Program-made: the position numbers and the translations under genes | NCBI GenBank assembly: GCA_022545895.1 | Contig: JAKEIK010000009.1 | Location: 1-44,779, forward strand | Origin: Nitrososphaeraceae archaeon | GTDB taxonomy: Archaea > Thermoproteota > Nitrososphaeria > Nitrososphaerales > Nitrososphaeraceae | Length of the DNA: 44,779 nt | Reading direction: 5' to 3' | The notes under the pieces: model-generated | Told to the model about the DNA's origin: nothing | Database searches by the model: none | Seen by the model: only the letters and a program-made list of their open reading frames with translations | In this document: positions 1 through 8,713 of the stretch, one piece after another | Layout: every line of letters starts with the position of its first letter | How positions within the stretch are numbered: position 1 is the stretch's first letter

Positions 1-219
1 TAGAATCGCAGATCCATTTATCAAAAAAATAAATACACCCTCAAATGAAAGATAGACTGTTTAAACACTAAGTTACAGAAAATCTTACCGAGTTGAAATA
101 TATCTCCAACGACGAGATTCATTGGGCTTTTCTTAATGAGCATCAATTCGAGATATTTCGGTCTTAAAACACGCCTAAACAGCAACACTTTACTATCCCA
201 ATATGCAAATTTCAAATGA

Positions 220-372
220 ATGTTCGGAAAATCAAAATGTAGGATATGTGGAGACAAAGTTAGATTTGTGATAAGACATTTAAATGAAAAACATCCTGAA
301 ACTTTAAGTGACAGGGATGTCATGAAATTGAAAATGCAAAATATAATTGCAAAATACTTTTCAGAGGAGTAA
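220..372 (+). CDS. 50-aa C2H2 zinc-finger microprotein
   Basis: This ORF is absent from the supplied track because it is short. It encodes a 50-residue protein with an N-terminal C-x2-C-x9-H-x4-H arrangement (C7, C10, H20, H25) followed by a charged, helical-looking tail. The start is fixed: the codon just before this ATG is an in-frame TGA. A single C2H2 finger suggests zinc-dependent nucleic-acid or protein binding, but the partner is unknown. A minus-strand ORF (21..323) covers the same bases, but it is F/L/S-rich and looks like the antisense shadow. A second protein of the same design lies at 4981..5130. Confidence 0.6.
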   Translation: MFGKSKCRICGDKVRFVIRHLNEKHPETLSDRDVMKLKMQNIIAKYFSEE

Positions 373-451
373 TGCCTTCGAATTGGACACTATTGGTGCA
401 CATACCGATTTTCCTTGGAATGTATGTCTCCGTGTAGGAATATTCTGATAC

Positions 452-778
452 TTGAATTCTACAAACGTGAAGATTTCAATAAGAATTATTTTACCCTTGT
501 TGTATAACGATAAAACTCGCATCGAACGATCATTATTTATCAAAACCAAAGAGGAATTACATGACACCTTCGGTGGAAAAACTGAACTAGTACCTACCAC
601 GGGAAGTTGGAAGGATGAAAAGGGTCGATTGAACGAGGAACCGTCCGCAGGCTTTGAGGTGATAGCTGACAAAACGAATGAAACGGTTAAATTCTTAAAG
701 AATTATAAGAAAAAATTGAAAACCAGGTTTAAACAAGACGATATAATGATAACCTATTACCCAGTCAATGTAATTTGA
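452..778 (+). CDS. Conserved hypothetical protein, 108 aa
   Basis: Not recognised by name. The protein is soluble, with no signal peptide or membrane segment. The central part has a beta-rich, glycine/tryptophan-containing stretch (GGKTELVPTTGSW) followed by an EEPS motif, and the C-terminus is lysine-rich. Similar 'polarity plus GxW...EEP' layouts occur in small conserved prokaryotic proteins of unknown function. The listed start is TTG; a GTG five codons later is an equally possible start. The opposite-strand ORF 361..672 has shadow-like composition. Confidence 0.65.
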   Translation: MNSTNVKISIRIILPLLYNDKTRIERSLFIKTKEELHDTFGGKTELVPTTGSWKDEKGRLNEEPSAGFEVIADKTNETVKFLKNYKKKLKTRFKQDDIMITYYPVNVI

Positions 779-1540
779 CGATTCAACAATAATCGTCAAC
801 TAGAATGTAGCTAGATTAATGGCCTTGTTACCGATCACATTCTCGAATAGTTAATTGCTATACATCTGACAATTCAATACACTTCAAATAGGGATTGATT
901 ATGCACGTAATTGCAAGAATTAATATTTTAGCTAAGTCATTAATATAACTCGTTACTTCCACAATTAACAATATTCAAGGCATTGAAAGGAATTTGGAAT
1001 ATATTTATTCAAACAGGAAAGCCGACGACAACAAATTTGTTGAGATGGTATTTTTTGCCAAACAGAAGATAATTTCTAAATTGCTTATAGCACCTTGTCT
1101 CTTACTTCAATGAATTAACTAATGGATTGTGAACGTACTCAGAATCTGGCGGATGTCATATTTTGAACACTGTTTAGAACGTTTTCAAATCTTAGAATAA
1201 AAGCACCTGTAACAGAAATTAAAGTAGAATTGTCATATTGATTGGAACTTCAACTGCCAGTTTCGTCCTTATGGGTTTTGCTGAGGTTCTGTGATTAGTT
1301 CAAAATTACGTTCATGCATGTACGAAAGTCTTACATGTCAATTTTGAACTAGAACAAATTATCCATTTTTAGATTCATTGAAAGCTTCGCCAGTGGAATT
1401 AGGAAAATTATTATGAAAATTACTGTAATCGAAATTATTGTTATGATAAAAACTGCAACTAAGTCCATTTGAAACCTTTTGATTTGACATTTGTTAACTA
1501 TACTCCTTGTATATTAGGGATTAGAATTCAGCTGTAATTA
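779..1540. other. Long intergenic region with weak ORF traces
   Basis: No convincing gene. A TTG-started frame at 994..1113 (39 aa, KADDNKFVEMVF) looks protein-like. The same frame reads on after two stops into another protein-like stretch up to about 1200, which could be a decayed gene. The strongest non-coding signal is the nested inverted repeat at 1296-1351, listed separately. Confidence 0.4.
1296..1351. repeat. Nested inverted repeat, 12-bp perfect arms
   Basis: TAGTTCAAAATT (1296-1307) is exactly complementary to AATTTTGAACTA (1340-1351). Inside the 32-nt loop a second stem, CATGTA (1317-1322) with TACATG (1332-1337), can form. As RNA this is a two-level hairpin; as DNA it could be a paired binding site. 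No gene lies within 180 bp. Confidence 0.6.
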
Positions 1541-1873
1541 TCATTTTAAAGACTTCATATCAAATGGATGCAGCAATGAAGTCAGCATGTATAACATCCT
1601 TTTAATATACCTGTCCTTCGATGGAACCATGATTAATTCTCTTTGATAAAAGGCAATCAAGTGCTCAATCAGGCAATCAGTACTCTGTTTGTCTTCCCCT
1701 GATGATAGATGAGTAAGGATCATTGCATACCAGTATTGAACTACTGCATCTTCTCCGTACTTGGATTCTAGATCTATTAAAAATGAAAAATTAGAATGAC
1801 ATCTTCTGCATAGGCCGTCATGAGCATCTGCATATCTTTTTTCAACTATATGACCACACTTTGCCTTCTTCAT
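1541..1873 (-). CDS. Small Cys/His protein, putative zinc-binding, 110 aa
   Basis: Unrecognised. The N-terminus has C6, H8 and then CRRCH (about residues 22-26), a plausible zinc site. The rest is alpha-helical with no signal peptide or TM segment. Starts with ATG and a lysine-rich segment (MKKAKCGH). It stands alone, with more than 200 bp free on both sides. It could be a regulator or an adaptor; nothing else in the sequence decides this. Confidence 0.65.
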   Translation of the reverse strand: MKKAKCGHIVEKRYADAHDGLCRRCHSNFSFLIDLESKYGEDAVVQYWYAMILTHLSSGEDKQSTDCLIEHLIAFYQRELIMVPSKDRYIKRMLYMLTSLLHPFDMKSLK

Positions 1874-2115
1874 TTTGATAAATAATATCGTGAAGAAGGC
1901 ATATGAATGCTATTGTCGCCTAATTACTGTGATATCATTAACCCTATATTCCATCAGACTACAGAGGTCCGATCACCAAAATCTTCGTACAAGGTAAAAA
2001 TTCAGAGTAATGTTATTCGCATGCTGTACGCATAAAGGATCCATAAGCTTCAAGAGTCCCAAGATATAACCTTAATTTAAAAACTAGCTTGTTTTAAGAT
2101 AAGTCATCATGTAAA

Positions 2116-2880
2116 TTAATTTCTCGCTTTCATCAACTGATTTGAAATGTGAAATCTGTTGTACCAAAAAAGAGCACCTGCCATAATAATAAAATCTGTA
2201 ACATAGAAAAGATCCCAGAACCAAAGATTATGGGAATTGTGGTTTACAAAGTCATGTACGTAGCCGTCATCTGCGATAGCGTTAACTAATAAGGATAATG
2301 AAGAGAGAAACCATGGAATCGCCTGCTGATAATCTTTCCTTAAGTTTACAAGGATTGTCGCAGAGGGAATTATTAATGACAAATCCAAAATAGGATAAGT
2401 AATAGTTAGGACAAAGGCAGCCAGGTCCTCATCTGTAAGAAAAAATGAAGGAGTTAAATTAATTATGTCATAGGCAATTAGTAACAAAGTAGCGCAGGAT
2501 GCTACAATTATGATTCCAAGGTTGATTTTATTCTTCAAGGATTTGAGTGTTATAACCAGATGTAAGGTGAGAAAGACATATCCGCTTATCCAGAACAAGT
2601 CTGCAAAAGAAATTAACTTTCCCTCTTCTATCCCTAAGGCATAATAATAGTATGTGAGGGTTAGATCGGCTGACAACCAACTAATGAGGCCAATAGTAAG
2701 AAATAGATAGGATTTTCCGTGAGGTCCAAGAAGTCCATGCCGGTATACAGCAACCAAACCCAGACCCGAAGCAACGGATCCAGTTATATTTAAAATCCAT
2801 AGAATGATAGGATATCTATAGATTGAATCCGAAAAAACAATTACGGAAATAGCAATCACTACTGAGGCAACCATAAACAA
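2116..2880 (-). CDS. Seven-TM membrane protein, sensor-domain-like
   Basis: Integral membrane protein of about 250 aa with about seven hydrophobic segments and short charged loops. Conserved-looking aromatic/acidic positions in the membrane (WLSADL, DLFWISGY, WDLFYVTDF) resemble the membrane sensor modules found at the N-terminus of thaumarchaeal histidine kinases. No kinase, GGDEF or other output domain follows, so it is a stand-alone sensor-like protein or a truncated kinase. The start is uncertain: TTG at 2880 or ATG two codons later. The frame stays open for about 33 more codons upstream with protein-like content but no ATG, GTG or TTG. Confidence 0.7.
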   Translation of the reverse strand: MFMVASVVIAISVIVFSDSIYRYPIILWILNITGSVASGLGLVAVYRHGLLGPHGKSYLFLTIGLISWLSADLTLTYYYYALGIEEGKLISFADLFWISGYVFLTLHLVITLKSLKNKINLGIIIVASCATLLLIAYDIINLTPSFFLTDEDLAAFVLTITYPILDLSLIIPSATILVNLRKDYQQAIPWFLSSLSLLVNAIADDGYVHDFVNHNSHNLWFWDLFYVTDFIIMAGALFWYNRFHISNQLMKARN

Positions 2881-3205
2881 AGTCGTATACCTCAGTGTTG
2901 TTTTGTGGTCTATCTGCTTGCCGATTGACAGATGATGTTGGACTAACTTGGTTGCATAAAGATTTTTCTGATAGTAAAGCCAGCTATATCAATTGAAAAA
3001 ATGGGCGCTCCAAAACTATCCAAATTCATTTGTGGTAAATCTGTATTACCATTTTGACTTTTCTCTGAGGCAGCTTTCAATACGAAGGCTTTGGGCATTG
3101 GGCAAAGTTGCTACTTTTTGCCTCCATATTACCCTGAGATCTTAACTAGATAACAAATGGAATCAGACATGAATAGTTTATTTACTCCAGGGATTATCTA
3201 CAGGC
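2881..3205. other. Divergent intergenic region
   Basis: Lies between the 7-TM protein (minus) and the secreted protein (plus). The first 100 bases hold the start-less upstream extension of the 7-TM frame. I see no RNA gene or clear TATA box for either side. Confidence 0.3.
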
Positions 3206-3775
3206 ATGTTTGTTTGTAAAATAAATATTCTAATAATAGTGGGCGCGATACTAGTTCTTGGTGGTTTTGTTTGCACCAATACTTCGTTTTCCGCATCCGC
3301 GCAGTCCACCATGGAAATTACATCTGATAACGCATCGAGTAACGATACTTATATTTCACAGAAAACAGAGATGTCTGTTCCAGCATCTCCAATGGTTACC
3401 CCACCAGGTAAACTCCCACACCAGACGGTATTTGCTCTCCCCCTTAGAGATGATGGCAAAATATGGACAGGCGTTGTTACCTTTACGGCAAGTAAACCTA
3501 TTGAAATAGAGGTGCTTCATAATTATGATCCCAATATTCTACCAGATGCACAACATGGCGAACCCTATCATGCAACCCTTCCTACTAATCAGACGATCGC
3601 ACTTTCTACAATGACCATGTTTACGGACACACCGGTGAGCGTTACCGATACGCCTATTAGCACTGGTTCTTTGGTGTTCACTGGAAGCGCATTGGTGTTT
3701 CATAAAACAAGTGGGGAACCTTTTACAGTCACATATACCGTCGATGCAGTTGCCAAAAAGCCTAATCATCAATAA
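3206..3775 (+). CDS. Secreted hypothetical protein, 189 aa
   Basis: ATG start followed by a clear signal peptide: hydrophobic stretch at residues 6-25 and a likely cut after SFSASA. The next 40 residues are Ser/Thr/Asn-rich and probably a flexible linker. From about residue 65 there is a beta-rich domain with an all-beta, Ig-like hydrophobic pattern (FTASKPIEIEVLHNYDP, then FTVTYTVDAV near the end). There are few cysteines and no TM at the C-terminus, so it is probably released or loosely attached outside the cell. Function unknown. Two shadow ORFs overlap it. Confidence 0.75.
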   Translation: MFVCKINILIIVGAILVLGGFVCTNTSFSASAQSTMEITSDNASSNDTYISQKTEMSVPASPMVTPPGKLPHQTVFALPLRDDGKIWTGVVTFTASKPIEIEVLHNYDPNILPDAQHGEPYHATLPTNQTIALSTMTMFTDTPVSVTDTPISTGSLVFTGSALVFHKTSGEPFTVTYTVDAVAKKPNHQ

Positions 3776-3911
3776 TGGTTATTGTGATTGATTGATCTTT
3801 TAATAATTCACTCTCATATCCTAGAAGAATTTAATGAGGCGCAGTTAATAGGAACAAACTCGACAATATAAAATACCATGAAAATTTATTTAATTCCAAC
3901 TGTGTGATAAT

Positions 3912-4103
3912 ATGGATAACAAATGCCCGGTCAATAACTCTAATAACCACATGAATGAGAAGGTGTTAAACCTTACTCTGTCTGTGGTATTACTGTACCT
4001 AGATTTAGGAGCGCATAAGATTGAATCACGGACGGCGGCATTGTTTAGTTTACATTGGCTGTTTGGGTATGTGAACTGGGACGGGAATACGAGCGTGCTT
4101 TGA
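3912..4103 (+). CDS. Doubtful small ORF, 63 aa
   Basis: ATG start with a T/A-rich stretch about 20 bp upstream, polar N-terminus and one weakly hydrophobic segment (VLNLTLSVVLLYLDLG). Nothing recognisable. Its stop codon lies inside a perfect hairpin (4099-4122). It could be a small membrane protein or chance. Confidence 0.3.
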   Translation: MDNKCPVNNSNNHMNEKVLNLTLSVVLLYLDLGAHKIESRTAALFSLHWLFGYVNWDGNTSVL

Positions 4104-4122
4104 TAAATTTGAATTTATCAAA
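4099..4122. repeat. Perfect 10-bp hairpin with 4-nt loop
   Basis: TTTGATAAAT and ATTTATCAAA flank a TTGA loop. It overlaps the stop codon of the small ORF above. It is AT-rich and has no following T-tract, so an operator or RNA stability element is as likely as a terminator. Confidence 0.55.
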
Positions 4123-4332
4123 CAGACTGAACTATTAAACATATGTTGCTTGTAGAATTACTTGACATTAACAAGGAACATGTTCAACATCAAATTAAAC
4201 TTTACAAATCATCATACAAATAAAGCCAAAGAATCCTATTTCATTCTTGAATCATACATACTAGCTCACACCCAGCTGTCTGTCGACAACTTTCATGGTC
4301 GAATTCCTTAAAATAACAGAGCCCCAAGATAT

Positions 4333-4725
4333 TTGATATTGCCAAATGCAGATAACTTTGCCGTTGAGGAAGGTATGGGAACCAAGGCGGTAGAGTGGAT
4401 GAATTCATTTTCCAAAAAAAATAACAATAGCTTCAACTGTGAGCTTGAGGGATATACCATTTCGACTTTTCATTTTGGAAATTTTGAAGTCTTATCATGG
4501 AAGGGAAATTGGTCTGATGCCCGAAAAATTATCGTGAAGGCAAGTGGGAAGCTAAATATGAAGGTGATAGAAGCTGGTTACCATCTGAAGGACAATATTC
4601 TGCTGTCATTGATTGGAAGTAGTAAGGAACATGCCAAAGTCTATAGAAAGGGAAATTTTGCAGGTATCTTAGTACTGGGGAGGAAGTCTGGACACTGGAT
4701 TGTAAAATCTGAAAAGTTGGGGTAA
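4333..4725 (+). CDS. Hypothetical protein, 130 aa
   Basis: Unrecognised soluble protein with an alpha/beta pattern. The middle has ISTFHFGNFEVLSWKGNW and the end GILVLGRKSGHWIVKSEKLG, a beta-strand-rich finish. No cysteine motif, signal peptide or TM. The track uses a TTG start; ATG at 4375 (MGTKAVEW) is a good alternative and leaves the conserved-looking core intact. No operon partner. Confidence 0.6.
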   Translation: MILPNADNFAVEEGMGTKAVEWMNSFSKKNNNSFNCELEGYTISTFHFGNFEVLSWKGNWSDARKIIVKASGKLNMKVIEAGYHLKDNILLSLIGSSKEHAKVYRKGNFAGILVLGRKSGHWIVKSEKLG

Positions 4726-4980
4726 AATCCCGCCTGGGATAGTGGGAAATTTACAATGCTAAAGTTCAATTAGTTGGACAGCCCTTATTGATTGCAAACC
4801 CAATAAAAAAAAGAATGATTGGTTTTGAGATAATTATTAAGTTGGATTTCTTGGCCTTCACTAATTCTTATTAATCTTTAAATACTTTGAAAGACAAATT
4901 TTTTGCTTACTTAAAAACCATATTATTTTAGTATAAGCTTCTTTAAGTAGAACCTCGGATAACCTCTCGTTAAGACCTGA

Positions 4981-5130
4981 ATGATCTGTGGGGTTTGTAA
5001 GCTAGAGATACCGTTGCATAGACGGAAGGAGCATCTGACTAAATACCATAAAATCGATGAGCATTTGGTAAATTGGATTATACGAACCGACGATGATCTT
5101 ATTTCTCTACAGCCAAAAATGCGAAAATAA
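4981..5130 (+). CDS. 49-aa C2H2 zinc-finger microprotein
   Basis: Missed by the track because of length. The 49-aa product starts MICGVCKLEI and has C3, C6, H18, H23, i.e. C-x2-C-x11-H-x4-H, followed by a short acidic/basic tail. Same architecture as 220..372, so the window holds at least two members of a single-finger microprotein group, plus the C-terminal finger of 20101..20376. A TTTAAG element about 40 bp upstream could be the promoter. Confidence 0.6.
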   Translation: MICGVCKLEIPLHRRKEHLTKYHKIDEHLVNWIIRTDDDLISLQPKMRK

Positions 5131-5166
5131 ATCTTTTTTTATGCAATCATTTGCTTTTATTTCCTT

Positions 5167-5292
5167 GTGGCTACAATTGCTGTCTGTGTATCTGTCGTTT
5201 CCCAACGGGCTTATGCAACTTCTAACTGTGTCCACCCCAAGAATTTAGCATTTGATGAGGGTAAATCCACAAACAAAGAATTGACGAAGTGA
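5167..5292 (+). CDS. Small secreted protein, possibly 5'-damaged
   Basis: In the same frame as the zinc microprotein and beginning right after its stop, the sequence encodes a hydrophobic stretch (YFLVATIAVCVSVVSQ), then RAYATSNC, i.e. a signal peptide with an Ala-x-Ala-like cut, then a hydrophilic tail of about 25 residues. The only in-frame start (GTG at 5167) lies inside the hydrophobic stretch. An ATG at 5141 is one frame off, directly after a run of seven T. Either the start is non-standard or an indel near the T-run broke the N-terminus. Confidence 0.35.
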   Translation: MATIAVCVSVVSQRAYATSNCVHPKNLAFDEGKSTNKELTK

Positions 5293-5526
5293 CCTGACTA
5301 CTCAATTCCTGGGAGAATTCTAGCTTGACTGTAATCTATAGATTCTTCAACAGCAATCCGGTTGCCATTGCATTGAAATCAAATTGTTATCTTTGTTGCA
5401 GTTTGGGACAAGCAGTTAACTTTCAAAGATAGCTTTATACTCCCAACCTTACTGACGTTCTCCTTTGCCCAACATCGAATGATTTAGGAATTATTTTTCA
5501 ATCACACGGCACTTCTAGTAGTTTTT
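5293..5526. other. Intergenic region downstream of tfb
   Basis: No ORF seen. It contains a 12-bp perfect palindrome, AATCTATAGATT (5333-5344), of unknown meaning. Confidence 0.3.
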
Positions 5527-6417
5527 TTATATAATACATTGTTTTCGTATGCCCTTGACTAGATTCCTGATGGTGACCTCAGTTACACCGCCCGCTTCTG
5601 CAAATATTAGCTGAGTTCTATATTCTCCTAAGGCTAAACATGACAGATAAAGCACCGTTGCTGCAAGTCCCATTGGATTTTTGCCATTAGATTCTCTGCT
5701 TTCAGTAACAATAGACATTAGATCCATGGCGTGGCGTCGAGTCTTCTCACTTATCCCTATCTTATTCGCTACCCGATTAATACAATTCATTGGATCTACT
5801 AACGGTATTTTCAAATCAAGGCCCAATACAAGGATCCCGTAATTTTTTCTAAGCTCTCTATGAGTGACATTTATTACTTTAGCAACGTCTTTCATAGTGC
5901 GGGGGTTTCCAGTTTCTCTGCATGCTATATATACTGCTGCACCCAATACTCCAGAAATCGTTCTACCCCTTACCAATTTTTTTTCATGCGCCTTCCTATA
6001 GATATAAGCAACCTTTTCAACAACGCTATCTGATAATCCAAGTTTGTACTTCAACCTATCAAGCTGGTTAAAAGCCTCTTTGAGATTTCTAGTTGATGCA
6101 TCTATTTGGGTCCTGCTATCCAATGTTCTTAATCTGCGCACTGATGGATAGAGATAGTTATCCATTTCGTGACCACCAGCTTCTTTGCCATTTCCTATAA
6201 CAGTGTATAGTCCTTTATCATGACGCGCAAGCGAAAAGGGAGTTCCTGTCCGTTGGCGATTAGTATTTTCACTAGAATTGAAATTTCGCCATTCAGGTCC
6301 TGTTTGTTCCGTTCTGTCCACCGTGACTATGCCGCATGTGCTGCAAAAGACCTCCCCACACTCTAAATCTGATATTAAAGGACTATTGCAGATTGGACAC
6401 AATAATGAGTTTTCCAT
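5527..6417 (-). CDS. tfb: Transcription initiation factor TFIIB (TFB)
   Basis: General archaeal transcription factor that binds the TATA-box/TBP complex and recruits RNA polymerase. The N-terminal zinc ribbon has C7-x2-C10 and C25-x2-C28, followed by the B-reader/linker region. Two cyclin-fold repeats follow, about residues 105-200 and 205-296, each with the usual helical pattern (first repeat DRLKYKLGLSDSVVEKV; second repeat INRVANKIGISEKTRRHA). 296 aa is normal length. Starts with ATG. Thaumarchaeota often carry several TFB copies; this window has one. It is monocistronic, with tandem TATA-like boxes upstream. Confidence 0.97.
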   Translation of the reverse strand: MENSLLCPICNSPLISDLECGEVFCSTCGIVTVDRTEQTGPEWRNFNSSENTNRQRTGTPFSLARHDKGLYTVIGNGKEAGGHEMDNYLYPSVRRLRTLDSRTQIDASTRNLKEAFNQLDRLKYKLGLSDSVVEKVAYIYRKAHEKKLVRGRTISGVLGAAVYIACRETGNPRTMKDVAKVINVTHRELRKNYGILVLGLDLKIPLVDPMNCINRVANKIGISEKTRRHAMDLMSIVTESRESNGKNPMGLAATVLYLSCLALGEYRTQLIFAEAGGVTEVTIRNLVKGIRKQCII

Positions 6418-6430
6418 TCAAAACAAGACA

Positions 6431-6461
6431 ATTTTATAAACATTATTGATCTTATAAACAT
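6431..6461 (-). promoter_or_regulatory. Tandem TATA-like elements of tfb
   Basis: On the minus strand TTTATAAAAT (6440-6431) and TTTATAAG (6458-6451) lie 14-23 and 34-41 nt upstream of the tfb ATG. They belong to an 18-bp-spaced direct repeat of TTATAAACAT. The distal box would give a transcript with a leader of only about 10 nt. Confidence 0.5.
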
Positions 6462-7099
6462 GTTCCAAAGAAATTAGATCCATTTTAACTCACATCATCC
6501 ATAGCTTTTATTCGAAAAATCGTCAAACCTGAAAGCCTAACGGATAACAAGCGCACAAATCTAGATTTTTTAAAATTCACATGTAATATGAATGTTAGAC
6601 GAATGGGAGATGAATTAGTACGTTAATTTGATCTTTAGGTGGCAGGTACGAACTCGTGTCCTTACCTTGTTTTCTGCTTTTCCGTGCCTAACAAACTAAC
6701 GCTAACAACCCGCTCATTTTGGCAATTTTATCGCTCGTTAGGTGAGTCAAATAAACAAATTAGTACAAGGATCTTCGGAATAATCGTATTCATATTATAT
6801 GCCCTCCCTATGAAATCCTCTTGAGCGAGACAGTAGGTCAGTCAATTCTGGAGCGCACAAATTGCGGTCAAACTTCTTTACTTGAGGTCTTAGTTCATGA
6901 AACAAAAAATATGAAGATGAACCTGAGGATGGTAATCTCATGACTTTTAATTAACGACCGAACCTGTTTCATTTGCTCCCAGTTTGTTATACGAAGACGA
7001 AGATTCTACGATTTTACAATTCCAATCACGGAAAAGAGTCAACTTGCCAAAAGATTGGGCAGTCAACATTACTAAAATGATTAGAAGTAACTATTGTCA
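6462..7099. other. Intergenic region, no supported gene
   Basis: The only track ORF (6639..6824 plus) has no recognisable feature. A tRNA was considered at about 6640 and rejected. Otherwise AT-rich sequence without clear structure. Confidence 0.4.
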
Positions 7100-7969
7100 C
7101 TACCTTGATTGATTCTGACCTTGCGGTACAGGTAATTGGAAGAATGGAAAGCCACCACCCCCTAATGCATAAGGTAATTGACCATTCCATCTATTGATTG
7201 CTTGCCATTGTAGATACTCAGGACTTGATCTTAATTGGCCTGTGATTATTTTTATGGCTTCGGATTCTCCACTGGCCTTTGCTATGTTTGCTCTCGCTGC
7301 AGCTTCAGCCTGTACAACATTTTGATTTGCTATGACTCGTACGGCCTTCAAATTATTTTGCTCAGTTAGAAACTTTTGGAAAGCCACTACCTTTTGTTCA
7401 ATCTGGGAAGCAAACGCATCCGAAAACTTGAAGTCGGTGATGAAAACGTTCTCTACTTGTATGTTGTTTGATGAAAGGGTGTTTCTAATCGCCTGAGCAA
7501 TGACACCCTTTGCAGTCTCTCTCTTCGTAATCAGCTCCTCTGCGTTAAATTTAGCTACGCTGGCTTTGACCGATTCTTGGATGGTAGGTGAAATAACACG
7601 ATCAGCATAGTTCACACCTAATAGCTGATAGATCCTATTCGCCTCTTGTGGATCAATCCTATAATTTAATGCTATAACGGTTTGAACCTCCTGTAAATCG
7701 TTGGAGGCAGCAGATGCCTCAGCTTGGAATTTTTGTGTGCGGACTTCCATTTGTATTACTTGCTCGGCAAACGGAACTATGAAGTGCAGTCCTTCCCCAA
7801 GAACACGATTTTCTACTGCACCAAGGTAAAGAACAACACCCCTGTGACCTGCTTCAACAATTACAACTGATTCTATCATTACAATTATGATTACGATGAA
7901 TGTTACGATCGCGGCAGCGATCTTTATTTTGTTAAACCTTGGAAGTCTTGGCATTCCACTGTACGACAT
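7100..7969 (-). CDS. SPFH/prohibitin-family membrane protein
   Basis: A single TM helix near the N-terminus (about residues 16-33) is followed by a prohibitin/stomatin SPFH domain: VVIVEAGHRGVVLYLG, GLHFIVPF, a YRIDP strand, then the coiled-coil ERxA-like region (ETAKGVIAQAIRNTLSS; NLKAVRVIANQNVVQAEAAA). The C-terminus is Gly/Phe/Pro-rich. Family members (prohibitin, HflK/HflC, stomatin) form ring-like membrane assemblies that organise membrane domains or control membrane proteases. No protease gene is adjacent. ATG start, monocistronic. About 290 aa is typical. Confidence 0.93.
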   Translation of the reverse strand: MSYSGMPRLPRFNKIKIAAAIVTFIVIIIVMIESVVIVEAGHRGVVLYLGAVENRVLGEGLHFIVPFAEQVIQMEVRTQKFQAEASAASNDLQEVQTVIALNYRIDPQEANRIYQLLGVNYADRVISPTIQESVKASVAKFNAEELITKRETAKGVIAQAIRNTLSSNNIQVENVFITDFKFSDAFASQIEQKVVAFQKFLTEQNNLKAVRVIANQNVVQAEAAARANIAKASGESEAIKIITGQLRSSPEYLQWQAINRWNGQLPYALGGGGFPFFQLPVPQGQNQSR

Positions 7970-8204
7970 CTGGTAGCTGTCTTTAACTCCGGCTGCCTAT
8001 TTATGTTAGCTCCAAATGCATTTTAGAGGAAAAAATATTTGCAGGACCTTTGCAACAGCTTAGTTCAGATTGATAAAGAGTAGGAAATTGCGTCATTCAC
8101 TATCAATTGGGGATTTTGTTAAGTTTACACTAATTACCCTAGTGTATTGTAGTATGCCCGTTATAATGACAAGAGTTGTATTAAGTTGAAAAATATATTA
8201 TACA

Positions 8205-8519
8205 TTACCGAGTATTTGACGAATGATCGATAATACTTTCTCCCTTGAGTACCAGACAGCAAGCACAATGTTGTTCTAGACAATTCTTAGCTTGTTCGTG
8301 TTTACATATAGGACAAACACATCGTTTTGACATGATATTTGCAAATGCTCTTTGTTTCTTTGATTTCTCATCTGCATAGAACCATAGTATGACCACTGGT
8401 ATTCCTATCACAAAAAAGACAATAATTGTCCTTATCGGGACCCGTATTACAAAAAGGGAGATGGCAAAACACACTGTTCCGATCCCCATTATAAATAACC
8501 AACGTCGGATGATGTCCAT
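8205..8519 (-). CDS. Two-TM protein with Cys-rich cytoplasmic tail, 104 aa
   Basis: Two hydrophobic segments (about residues 8-24 and 30-47) are followed by a basic linker (DEKSKKQR) and a dense metal-site-like cluster, CVCPICKHEQAKNCLEQHC-x-CC. The cysteines and histidines fit one or two zinc sites or a redox centre. Basic residues after the second TM suggest a cytoplasmic tail. Function unknown. ATG start. Confidence 0.7.
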   Translation of the reverse strand: MDIIRRWLFIMGIGTVCFAISLFVIRVPIRTIIVFFVIGIPVVILWFYADEKSKKQRAFANIMSKRCVCPICKHEQAKNCLEQHCACCLVLKGESIIDHSSNTR

Positions 8520-8614
8520 GTCTCCAGACTCTACCTGATATATAATACCTCTGACTAGTATTTAATAATCATACTACAAACAAACTGTGAGATTGCATGG
8601 GACATTGGTTTTAA

Positions 8615-8630
8615 TGATTTTCGAAAATCA
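8615..8630. repeat. Perfect 16-bp palindrome
   Basis: TGATTTTCGAAAATCA reads the same on both strands. The shape suits a homodimeric DNA-binding protein. It lies about 95 bp upstream of the minus-strand Cys-rich membrane protein start. Confidence 0.5.
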
Positions 8631-8713
8631 CTCATTTCACAGCTTAACTTTCTCCATGCTAATAATTTGAGTTATAAAAAGCGTTAAAGAATTTAAGAAT
8701 TGTTCGAACCTTT

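Noticed and set aside
6640-6720. tRNA-like start and T-arm-like GAGTTCGTACC on the minus strand
   Set aside because: No matching acceptor stem or anticodon arm can be completed.
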